A stretch of DNA of 35,446 nt from Candidatus Omnitrophota bacterium. GTDB taxonomy: Bacteria > Omnitrophota > Gorgyraeia > Duberdicusellales > 4484-171. Shown piece after piece: positions 8,401 through 20,400 of this stretch. The notes below the pieces were generated by a model, which worked only from the letters and a program-made list of their open reading frames with translations, was not told the origin of the DNA and ran no database searches. The stretch covers positions 1 through 35,446 of the forward strand of contig JAHKAJ010000005.1 of NCBI GenBank assembly GCA_018826075.1. Direction: 5' to 3'. The position numbers and the translations under genes are program-made. Numbering within the stretch: position 1 is the first letter of the stretch; every line of letters begins with the position of its first letter.

Positions 8401-11400
8401 AATAAAGGTAGGCACTGATTTTATAGGGAATTTCATATCTGGACACTTAGTCATGGCTCTTTCAAGCTTAATAAGAAGAGTGATTTCTTTCTTTGAAAAA
8501 ATACTCTGTGTTAACTTTCTATCACTTGACCCAACACCTATAAACCCAGGATTTGACCTTTTATGTGTTCTCTTTCTCATAGGTCTTTTGGTTTTTCCTG
8601 GTTTTAATCGTTTATGCCCAACAGCTCCTCCTCCCACTAAAACGCTTCTTGGCGAGCTGGCCTTTTTTGCTGACCCCGGCTCGGAAAAATCGTGGCTAGC
8701 CCGGCCGTTATCGGCGGTGCCATCGCGGGACGGTGAGCTGGAACCGCGGGGATAACCCTTGCCCAGCCGGGAATGGGTAATTTGTAAAAGGTTTGTGTAA
8801 AAAACCCAATTTTCTCCTTGTGGCTTTTTTTCGATACGAGTTTCACCGGTGATGGTATTAACCCATACCGGATATCTTACCCTAGCCGCCGAAGCTGGTA
8901 GTTCTATCTTCTTTATTGAAATCTGCACATCTTCTTCTCTCTTCCCCGGCGAGCTGGCTGGCTGGCCTTTAGTACCTAGCTGGGGAGTGTATTTTTGCCT
9001 TCTTATAAATTTTATGGTGTCATTTATCCTTATTGACTCTAGATGTTTTCCTCTTCTCTCGCTTTCTGAACAATGACGGCTCAGGATTTCGATAACTGCG
9101 CTTTTTATTCGATTGAAGTTGTAGTCCATATAGAGCTCAAAAGACATCCTTTCTTCATCAGAAACATCCCTTCCGATCTCCAAACGGCTAAAGTTCCGAA
9201 ATTCTTTTCTTAGCTCCGCCAACAAATTTCGTCTTGCTAAAAGATAGACGATCCGAGTCTGAATCTGAACCGGTAGGTACCCGGTATCAACCTCTGCCTG
9301 CTCTTCGATATCTTTTAAATCTTTAATGCCAGCCTGATAATGCCCGATAGCATCCCTGTACTTTTCCTCAAGGTCGAAAAGACAAGCCATCCGAATATTC
9401 AAATTAGCTATATCAACAAGAAAAAGTCTCAGCTTAAATATATCCCCCCGAGATATTGGCCTTACAGATCTAATTCTCGCTAAATCCCTCTTTTTATCTG
9501 TAATCGTTTTTTGCAGCCTTTGCCTTTGGTTTGCAGCCAAGGTAACTGTAAACATATCGCTTACTGCCATCATCCGTTGACAGCGCCTGAGTATTTTTCC
9601 ATAGAGCCGAAAAGGATCAACCTTCATGGCTCGGGCGTGGGCAGCCTCAACCGCTTGATCAGTTACTATTTTACCACTCTGAATAATCCTAAAATAATCA
9701 TCAATCTCCATCTGATCATGATGCAAAATGGTAGCTATATAACGAACATCTTCCACGTCTTCTAAAAACATAGCCGGAATATAGATCGACTTGGCCTCTT
9801 TACCGATATGGGTTACTTGATAGTAAGCCGAATCTTTTATATTTCCTTTTTGGCTATTCGGCTCTCGGCCGTAAAGCAAAAAGTGACTAGGTACATCTAC
9901 TTCGATTACGGTAGTTTCTTTTTCGAATCTCTTAGCCCGGGAGATTACGGCTTTATTTTTAGCTGCTGGCTTGATAGTTTTTAAAGCTTCCAGAGCCTGG
10001 CTGATTTTCCTGGCGTTTGCTGATTCTAAAGCTGAGGGTAAATCCTCCTGCCAAGTTTTCTTTTTATAATCACTGCCCTTTTTTATTATCTTCTTGGGAA
10101 AAGCCTGGATAATTAAATCAGCCTGGTAGTGGCGCGGCGATAAATTCCCCTGGCCAAAAGCGGTGTTAGGAGACGACGAGCTGGTCTGTTTTCTTTCCGA
10201 CCCCGGTTCGGAAGAATCGGCACCGCGGCCTGACGAGCTGGCTCCATTTTGTGCTGAAGGAATTAAATAAATATCGTCGCTTTGGCGCCTAAAACCCAAA
10301 CTTTCCAGATAGAGCCGAACAGTATATTCTCGTAACTGTGGTCCGTAAAACTCAAGCATTGCTTTTATGCTTACCTGCTGAAGCTGCGGGTTAATTAAAA
10401 GTTCCTCGATGTCTCTCTGAAACCGCTGAAAAACTCTCGATTCTTTCTTGGGCTTCCTTACGCCATCATCCTGTGGGGTTTGCGGCGAGCTGGACTGGCT
10501 ATTAGCTATTGCCTTATGCCAAGCCTGAGCAACGCTTCGGTAGTGGACTTCTGGCGGATGTGTATTATCCGACCAGCCTCGCCTCCAGCTTCCATCGTTT
10601 CCTTTAGGAACAATTGCATGATGAGTATCAACAAAGATGATCTGCTCAAATCCCAATTGCCTTTTCCATTGTTCAATGGCAGCCGGCAATTTCTGGTTAA
10701 ATTGCTTAATTTCTAATTCACTCTGTTGAATCTGAGGAAAAACAGCTCCAACATATATCGATACACTAAAACCTTTATCCCGGGAATGCTTAATGATATT
10801 TGTAATGATTTGTTTGATATCGCTTAAAGTAGCAGTAGGATTTACGCCATACCAAATATCATTTGCTCCTCCGAGAAAAAGCACAATAGTATGGCCATCA
10901 TATACAGGAAGTAACTCTTGAAGATCCTTTGGCTGCATACGGTCCAACATCTGGTCGGTTTTATCACCTGAAGACCCGTAATGTTTTAAATTAGTGCGCT
11001 GATCATAATACTTACCTACAAACTCATAGCCTTCACCAAGCAAATCACGTAAAGGCCCCCTATAACCTCCTGTGTTCAATGAACCTACACCAGCGGTAAG
11101 CGAATCACCTACACAAAGAATACGAGTATGAGCCGTTGAGCTGGCTCGCCGCTGCAATGAATTTTTAAGCTTTAGGGCTAAAAATAATTCCCGACTGGCA
11201 TCTCCATCTCTAATTCGCCTGGCATGCTGGCGGGTTGCTTCAACAAACGCAGATATTGTATTTAGTTTACTTTTGGCGACACCGCGGGCTGTTGCTGCCA
11301 ATAAAGCCTGGCAGGTCATAGGCCAGCTTTCTAACAACTTTATGACTTTTTCCTTTTGGCTGGCCGAAAGTTCACTCATTTTTACTGCTAAAAGCAGACG

Positions 11401-14400
11401 GGTTTGTTTTTTAGCTTCGGAACGCTCCTGCACGATGAGAGTGTTAGCGAACGGGGGAGCAAATTGATCGGTTATAGCATCAAATCTACCGCTTGATGAG
11501 CTGGCCTTTTTTACCGACCCCGGCTCGGAAGAATTTAACACCAGTGAGCCAGTCCGGCTGTTTTTATTGGGTTTAACTGGTAATATGATTTCTACGGCTA
11601 CTCCGACACCTGGCGAAGAATGTAGCTCTATTTTTCCTCCATAATTTTGGATATCTCTTCTAGCAAAAAATAAACCTTTACCTCCAACTTCGCCTCTCTT
11701 GGTCGTAACATTATCTTCGAATGCTAAATTTGCTGCTAACTTAGCTTGTTGAGGAACTGATAAACCAATAGTACCGACAGGTGCAATTATACTGTTGTCG
11801 ATTGCTGATTGTAAAATCTGCTCGATATTTAAACCCTCTCCCTGATTAAAAATAGAAATCACTATTTTCCTCTTAGCCGGATTCTGACCTTTCAAAGATA
11901 TAATTATTGTTAATTTACCTTCATATGGCGAATGTTCTATAGCATTCCAAAGAATATCTGAAATTACAGATTTTAATTTACTGCGATCAATAACAAGTTT
12001 TGGTAATTTACCCTTATAATACTGAACATTAATTTGAAGGCCTTTGGCAGTAAACGCTAATTGTATTCCTCGGTTAGAGATAGCCTCGCGCATAACGCTA
12101 TTTACATCTACACCCGGTGAACTGGCTGGGTTTGGACTTTTTAATCTAAGGGCTGGAGTTTCTAGTTTTTCCAAAATACCCAACAGTACTCTATTAGGAC
12201 CGCCAACCCGCTGCGCCTGAGTAACCCGCTTAATAAACTCTTCTTGGGCTTGCTGTTTTACTTTCTCTGCATCTTCGGCCTCGTCAATCCATCCTAAAAC
12301 ATCAACATCACTGACCTTTCTCTGTTCTGCGGAAGAAGAAGCTATCGATTTATATGCCTTGTAGCAAATAGCTGAATCTTCCGGAGCTGCGACCTCATCA
12401 AAATGGAATCCCAACCTGTTCAATGTTTCTTTGTAGCCGCCAGTATAGTCACAAACCCAATAAGTCCAAACCGTTCTAACCCCTAAACTTAACAAATAAG
12501 GAGTTAATATGTTCTGAAACCAATATATCCCTATGCCTTGTCGCTGTAGTTTATCGTTAAGGCCAAATCTAAGATGCGCCCTAGGCCCTTCGATATGAAT
12601 ACTTAAATGGGCAATTAATTCTCTTTGGTCATCTAACAACCTGAAGGTAGTAAACTTATTGGCATATTGGACAATGTTCAAAGCCCGCATATGGTAAATC
12701 TCTATCGCAGGTTCGTATTTTCGTGTAAAATCGACTTTGGGGGCGGTAAAATTATCTTCTGGCCTGCTTAAAATTTCCTGTATCTTAGCACAAGGAAAAA
12801 GATGCAAAGCCAGCGTAAGGTTTTTCATCAATTCTTCCGGCCGCTGGCCATTGGCTCCAGAAGAACTGCTCCTGGTTACTTTCTGAGGTGGCGTATTCGG
12901 TGAGATAGAAGAAGCATTAACTGCATTAAATCTGACGGTAGTGTATACAAGGTTATGATCGGAAATCCATTGCCCTGGCCTGTTGCAAATGACAGCATGA
13001 TCAGTTATGGTTATATTATGAGTACCTGACCGCACATAGATTCTATCGCAACTTCTTACAGGCCATTTATTTCGGTCATCATCAGAAACAAAAGGGTTCT
13101 GACTTTTCGGGTCAAAAGTTACCGCATATCTATCCGGATATACTCTTTCTTCACTGTCGATAAAACCATAAAGTCCTAACTGGCTAGCTGCGGATTTAAT
13201 TTCCGTGCTGTCCCAATAATTAAAATCACCTCCGAGGATGATCAGAGCATCCGGATCTTTGGAAAGAATATGCTCATCAATGTAGGCCGTGCTTCTGGCA
13301 AGCTGTTGGCGGCGATCATTTGCATCAGCGTCTATCAAATCAAAATGTGTAGTAAATACATAAAGTCTCTGCCCTGTTGCTTTTATTTCTAAAGCCACGC
13401 CCAATAAATGACGATTGCCCTGACCGGGCAACTGGCAACAGTAACGCTTATTATTTATTCTCCTCAATGTAGTATTCCAAACAATCGCTATACCCTCTCT
13501 GCCATTGCTTATATCCCTAGTAAAGTGTTCTTCGTAGCCAAAACGAGGCTGCTTACCCCAGAATAGTGCCGCCATTTGCACAGCAGTATTGTAGCCACCT
13601 CGCCCTTTTTGCCCTCGTTGTTCAGTTACTTCCTGTAAGAAAAGTATATCTGGCTTGACAGCAGCGATATCTTTTTCCATCTTCCCCAAACGCTCGGGGC
13701 TCGGTAGCACAAGCTGGTTTAAACTGCAAACCTTTATGATGTTTTTCCCTGGCGAGCTGGCCTCCTTTAAAGCAATATTGCTACCATCATGGTTGGCCGC
13801 CTTATCCTGATCAAAAACATAGGCATTAACTTCTGAGTGTCTCCTGAAACCGTTCAATGAAAAAGTTATCTCTTCCTTTGAAGCATTTCTTACATCAACC
13901 ACAGTTACCGGCGGGTCTACATAAACAGAACCCCGAACAAGATTCAAAGGTATAAAAATATCTACTTTTTTACCGCTCCTGTAGATAGCTTCCAGTGCTG
14001 CCTGCACACATACGCTCCAGGCAGAACCATACAAAACAACCTGGATAGTTTCAGTTTTTAAACCTCTGAAATATTCTTCTACCTTTCTGCCAATATTTAC
14101 TGCATTGCCCATCTCCAGTTCTTGAAACTTAGCATCTACCTGAGAGTTAAAAATATTATTGCTAAGTAGCAGCCTCTGCAATGCTTTATTCCTGGGGACA
14201 TGAACCGCCATGACCACTAAAGTATTACTAGCGGCTCTCTTTATTCCCCGCAAGAATTTAACCATATCTCCGTATCCCCGGAAAACTCTTATGGTTACTC
14301 TAGCTGGGCTGGATGAGGCCGGTAAATCTTGCTTATCTTTAGTCATCTTTTCTTCCGACCCCGGCTCGGAAGAAAAGGAGGCCCCTTGCGCGTTGTGCGT

Positions 14401-17400
14401 ATCGCGTAGTGCGTATTGCGTTGAATCAACTACTTCCCTGAAACCACGCTTAAGCCAGGAATCGAGTAGATATATCAATATGCCCGACCAAACCAAAGCC
14501 ATATTTGCTGCTATAAGAACAATGTACTGCGGCCAATATGACCAGCCGATTCCTAAACCTATACCCCACCATAATGCATTAAAGATATAAAGACGTACAA
14601 AATATTTTAGCGTATCTTTTATATCAACTTTCTCCCTGTTTAGACAGACGAAATATTTATGAATTAAAAAATTTGTGGGAAGGCCGATGAGGGCTGCGAA
14701 TAAAGTTATATCCAGAAACACTTTTAAGAAATTGTTTACAACAAACATGGCCAAGATTCCGTACCAGGCACCGAAAACAATCAAACCCAGATAAAAGGCT
14801 CCGGCAATTGACCATCTCCCTACCTTGCCCCATTCAATTGATTCACCGCGGATAGCCTGATTGATATACATTCCGCAGCCGCGCGATATGCCGCCGACTA
14901 CAGCTTTTAGAATTAAACCTCCAATGAATGAAGAGCTAACAACTGCAACGTACCAATTTCCAAAATAAAATGATAAAAGTATTGCAGTTGCCGGTATCGC
15001 AGCTAAAGACCCCCACCGGATAATCTCAGGATATCTTTTGGCTTTGTTTGGATTGGAATTAGAAAAGGTTGGATCTCTCTGAAGAAAAGAATTTGCTTTA
15101 TTTTTATATATATCGGCTGCGAGAGGTGAGTGAGCCCCACCAGCCACGGAAAAGGTAACTCCTTCTAAACCTTCTCGCAACCGATTGTTATCTGAATCTT
15201 TTGTTCCTGTGCGATTAAAAATACGGACATTAGGGACTGACGGCGGTGCCCTTGAAAGTACTGAAGCGGTTAGTTTTGAATTGATTACCGATAATGCTTC
15301 ATCACCCTTTGCCCCCGAAGAGCTGGCCTTTTTTACCGACCCCGGCTCGGAAGAATTTGCTGCCGGTGAGCTTCCCGCCAAAGGCGGATGCCTACGGGAG
15401 GTCCGGCTCGGCTTCTGTAAAGCATAAGATGCAATCTCAGAACTTAATCTGCTTAAGGCCTGGGAAAACAAACTATTTTCTAGGTTGGAATCACCCCTGC
15501 GCGTCCTATAAAATACAGAAATTACTCTATCCAACTCTACTTCACCTCTGCCGGCAATAGCAATCCATTCAGCAATAAGCTCCGGGCTTAAACAATCCTT
15601 GAAAGGCCTGGGCGCTTTCCATTGAAAGTCACGCTGCAACTGGCTGACCTTCTCGGATAAAGTGGTTGAGGACCTAGCCGACGAGCTGGAACGGCCTGGC
15701 CCTGGTTGTCTGCCGGGACCTTCCGAATGCAAAGCAATTACTAATTCTAATTTTCTACTGAATCCTGCCTTTTCTTTTTCGCCAGCCGTATCCATAGCCT
15801 TTAGTAATGAGTCTATTACAGCATCTGCATAGTCATCGTTACGCTGGACTAACGCAGGCACTAAAGAGTTTTTGACTTCAGCCTGGCTAATAATTATTTC
15901 AAAATCAAAGTTTTTGCTCCCCGGTCTTCTGCCTCTGCTTTTTTCTAATATTTCGTCGATGACCGGCTGATAACAATGAAGCACCACTGAATCCAGGTAT
16001 GCCTTGAAACGTCTAACCATACCGCTATTATTTTCCAGAGGTTTAAAACTTCGATAGTAAGGGTTTTTTTGACTGCTTTGCCGACTAATAATCATTACTG
16101 CTTGGTTCTTATCCCGAGAAGCAGGCTGAGCCCTTTGGGGAAAAACATCGACAAGGTCTCTGGTGGCGGTAACCATCGGGCAAAGATGTCCGTGTTGTTT
16201 TGAATAAGCTGCTAACGCCAGGATACCCATTCTGGCCAGAATATAAATAGTAAGCATAGCGTGCATCGGACAATGATACATGCTGTTCAGATCTTTATAG
16301 GGGGCTAAAACTCTTCTTGTTATGGCCGCAGCCAATTCAATTTTTTTCCTCTCTGCTGCGGATGCCGCAATTGCCGATGAAGCGGCTTGATCGATAATCT
16401 CATTCCTACGCTTGACCATCCAATCTAATTTCTCTTTTTTGTTCTGACGAGTTCGCCTGCCCGATGCTTCTATAAGATCTGCGGCCTCGGCAAATTGACT
16501 TGCCTGCATGCTGTACCCATACACCTGGCGGGCAAAAGCTTCCTCTTCTGCAGCATATCGTTTACTTTTAGGTTTCAGTTCGGCAATGTCGCGAAGGCTA
16601 GAAAGCGTCAGTAATACCGTATTTTCAAGCCACATATCCACCCCGTTATAGACTGCCCGGGCTCCCTGGCGCCAGGCCTGGCGCAAGAAATACGTGGCAA
16701 GGGGCTTACCCTGGGTTGAACGGTGGATAACATCAATGACCACTAAATATTCGCCTGGCTTTCGTTTAAAAACACCGTTAAGATTCTTGACCGCTGCCGT
16801 ATCCTTACTCTCTTTATCCATGCCCACCGGCGTGGTATTAATAATAATGTGGGCTTGTTTCATCTTTTGCCTCATCTCAGAAGAATTAATCGGGATAAAC
16901 TCAACAAGCGCATCCAGCCAACTATCGGAACCTCTACCCAACTCAAAAACTTCGGCAAGAATAGGATTGTCAGTCGGTCCCAAATCATCAATGAAATTGC
17001 CTTTAACCGTCTGCCAAGCTTGCTGCACAGCTTTCCGTGAACCAGGGCGATAACCAATCGTAATGTCATTGGGATGGGCCATGATCGACGGAGCCAATTT
17101 CATACCATGCATAGAGTGTTGGCGCACGATCGCATTCAGCACTGCCATCCCCGTACCGCCAAAACCGAGAATAACAATATTTTTACCTTGTGTTTCGCCT
17201 TCTGGTAAAGATCTACTTTCCGCTAATTGCTTTCCCTGACGGGAACTAGGCCAAAAAGCCCGAAAAGCATTCACGAACGCTAAACCATCGGTGTTGGATG
17301 CCTGTACACGAGGCCTGCCAAAGCGGCGACTGATCGATAGATTATTCGTGGTATTAAGCTGGCGTACTTCGGGATCCCAGTTGTCAATAAAATCGAACTC

Positions 17401-20400
17401 TGGATCGGTAATGATATTCTTAAAGGGCTTGGTAACTGTTATACGTATAACCTTAGGATGAGCTAGAGCCTGAGCGAGAACGCGAGTCAGCTCCTCTCTT
17501 GACCTCTTATATATCTCATCATCTCGCTTTTGTCGCTTCAGTTCATCGTATTCAGGATGCCAGAGATCGACCGGAAGCGGATACACGGTAAACCTTCGCC
17601 GGCCAAGGATGGCCTTGCCCAGATCAGTTTCGTTATAACAGCGATACAGGGCATGGGGCAGTGATGAATGTATAACATGCCAGCCAATATGCAAGGCAAA
17701 TTGCGCCCCGGGCTTACGTAACTTTTCCTTGGTAATACCCCTTTGCTGACACCAGCCAACTTTTTTGACGATATCCTCCAATCGATCCTGAAGGCTGGGA
17801 AAATCAGGCGAGCTGGCTCTGGCTGAAATCGCGCTAGGCCCATCATCGGTAGGTTTGAAATTTCTTTGTTCGGCAATCGCCCTGTTTACCTGTTTAGAAA
17901 GCGATTCTTCTCCAACAGAACTAGAAACGGCTGCGGCAGCGGAGAGACCCACCAGCCACGGAGAGGTAACTCTTCCGACTGACCGCAACCGATTATTTAC
18001 TATTTGAACTCCTGAAAAACTATTCGCCACTTGCTTAACAGAGGTGGAACTGGCTGATTTTTCCGACCCCGGCTCGGAAGAAAAATCTGAAGCTGAGCTG
18101 GACCCTCGATCAAAAACAGATGAGCTGGTTTGTTTATGATTTTGATGTTTGGGAATAAACTGCTGCAAGATAGCCTTGCGGGGGATTTCTAAATCTTTGG
18201 GTGCCGCACGCACCGGTTTAAGCAACTTGCGAAGAGTCATCATAGTATCAAAAGCCTCGCCGGTCTTATGCTCAGCCTTAAGCTGGTTAAAATCTCTGGT
18301 CAATATTGCCCAGACTTCTCTTTTTAAAATCGGCAGCTCATAAGGAGCGTAAACCTGAATAGTTGCATCGGCATGAATCCAGTCAGAATAAAGTTTAATC
18401 AACCTCTCTCTTCTACGTTGTAAAAAGTGGGTAATGGCATCAAAAGGCCTTTTACCATTTTCAGTATAATAGCGGTCTAAAATTTCCCGGAGCAAACGGG
18501 CATGCAAAGAAGTAAAAGGATAATTTTCTTTAAGCTTCATGCTGGGAGCGGTATTAACAAAAATCTTGAATACCGGAACTTTTTTCTGGCGAAGTTCAGT
18601 CAATAATTCCGGAGCAAAAGCATCAATACCTTCAGCAATTAAATTTTCATTCTCAGCCAGTTTCAAGGTATCTTTTTTATTGCCGGCATAATACTGCTCA
18701 GCTTCATGCAATTTCACCTCAGAGCCGTCTAAAAGGTTAATCACTTCTTTTGGGCCATGATAATCGAGATGAATGACTTTTGACCTTTGTCTGCGGCTTG
18801 AATTTTCTAGGGCCAGCTTTAAATTATGAGCCAGAGCAGCTTTTCCTACAGCATAGGGACCGGTAATCAAAACTACTCCCCGATGAGCATAAAAGGTATC
18901 ACCGATCAAGTTTGAAACTTGCGCTAACTTTTCATCATCTTGCTTCTGCCATTCTTTGATCAGTTTAGGTAGTTGGCCTGAAGCGGTTAAATTATTCAAC
19001 TCCTCAATGGTAGTAGGAAAGCGAAAACTTCCCTTTGCCGGCTTATAGGGTTTGCGTCTATCTCTAACTGTCCTCTTCAGATAACTATCCGAAGCCATGT
19101 AGGCATCCGTAGTCTCAATTACCGCTAAAAGCATCGCTGCCCGGCGCAAATCAAGGTTGTAATTCCTGGCAATTTTGATTACCCGATCAAAAGCTGAGAC
19201 CATCCTTTCTTTAAGCATCTTGTCAACGCCGGTTAAAACCCACTGCTCATCCTGGATGTTCTGAGCCCACTCAAAATAGGAAACAGTGACTCCTCCGGCA
19301 TTGGCTAAAATATCGGGTATGACCAGCACTTTACGCTCAATCAACTCTCTTTCAGCTTCAGGAGTAGTCGGACCATTAGCTCCCTCAACTATCATCTTAG
19401 CCTTTACTTGCTTAACATTGCCGGCATGAATCTGATTTTCTATGGCTGCCGGAACTAAAATATCGACTTTAGCTCTAAGGATTGCTTTTCCGGAAATATG
19501 CCTGACTTTAGGATGCTTAAAATCTTTTAGTTCTTTTTTCCGGGAAAGATGGCCATCCAAAGCTTCAAGTATGCGTTTATCGATTCCTTCAGGAATATGC
19601 AGGCCACCTGAAACATCACTTAAGTAATGGATATTGCTACAACCATTGTTGACTAATATTTTAACCAGCTCAAAGCCAACATTGCCGGTGCCTTGAATCG
19701 AATAAGTACAATCCTTCATTCGATTAGGCAGATCGAATATGCGGTATCGCTTGACCGCCTGCTCAATAATAAAATAAAGCCCCTGGCCGGTTGCTTTTTT
19801 GCGGCCCTGCGAGCCGCCTTTATCTACTGACTTTCCGGTGATTACTGATGGCTGCGGCCCTTTTCCTTTTATCTTTTCATATTCATCACGCATCCAGTCT
19901 ATATATTGCGGGTCAACATCAAGATCCGGAGCTGGTATATCACTTAACGGTCCTATAGCTTCTGGGTCTTTCTTCAGCAATGCCCGCACATAACCGCGAC
20001 AAAGCTCTTCCATCTGCCAAGGCAGCAATGCTTTGGGATTAACCCTGATGCCACCCTTAGCCCCGCCAAAAGGAACCCCGACTACCGCTGTCTTCCAGGT
20101 CATATCAGTAGCCAAAGCCCGGATCATTCCCCGATTAACCTTAGGATGAAAACGGATTCCGCCTTTTCCGGCTCCCCGGGCATTGCTGTGGCAGATTCGG
20201 TAACCTTTAAAAAACATTACCCGGCCGCGTAATTTATGGCAGTAAGGATTACCTTTCAGGCCTTTGCCCTCTGGATCCAGCTTAACCGGGATTTCTACTT
20301 CGATTACTTTGTCAGTCCTGAATAATTTACCGAGAACTGACCTATCCAGCTTTATCCTTTTAGCTACATCCAAAAGATGGCGGGTAACACTTCTAAAATA

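Larger units (their letters stand above)
17855..18145 (-). other. Long Ser-rich linker with palindrome and repeated element
   Basis: Residues about 5761-5857. It contains three GAGCTGG-type linker units (near 18046, 18092, 18122), the palindrome (18058-18082), and one copy of the element shared with 15136-15190. No folded domain is evident. Confidence 0.55.

Noticed and set aside
14347..14377. Palindromes as rho-independent terminators
   Set aside because: They lie inside an open coding frame, their stems carry no following T-run in the direction of transcription, and none adjoins a stop codon.
14387..14421. Heptamer array as a CRISPR
   Set aside because: The units are 7 bp and contiguous, without spacers; no cas genes are nearby.
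14210..17053. Plus-strand open frames, e.g. 14210-14590 and 16694-17053
   Set aside because: They are antisense to clear domain-coding sequence (membrane domain 2, AroE-like copy 2), have no recognisable products and look like shadows. The same holds for the other plus-strand frames in the window.
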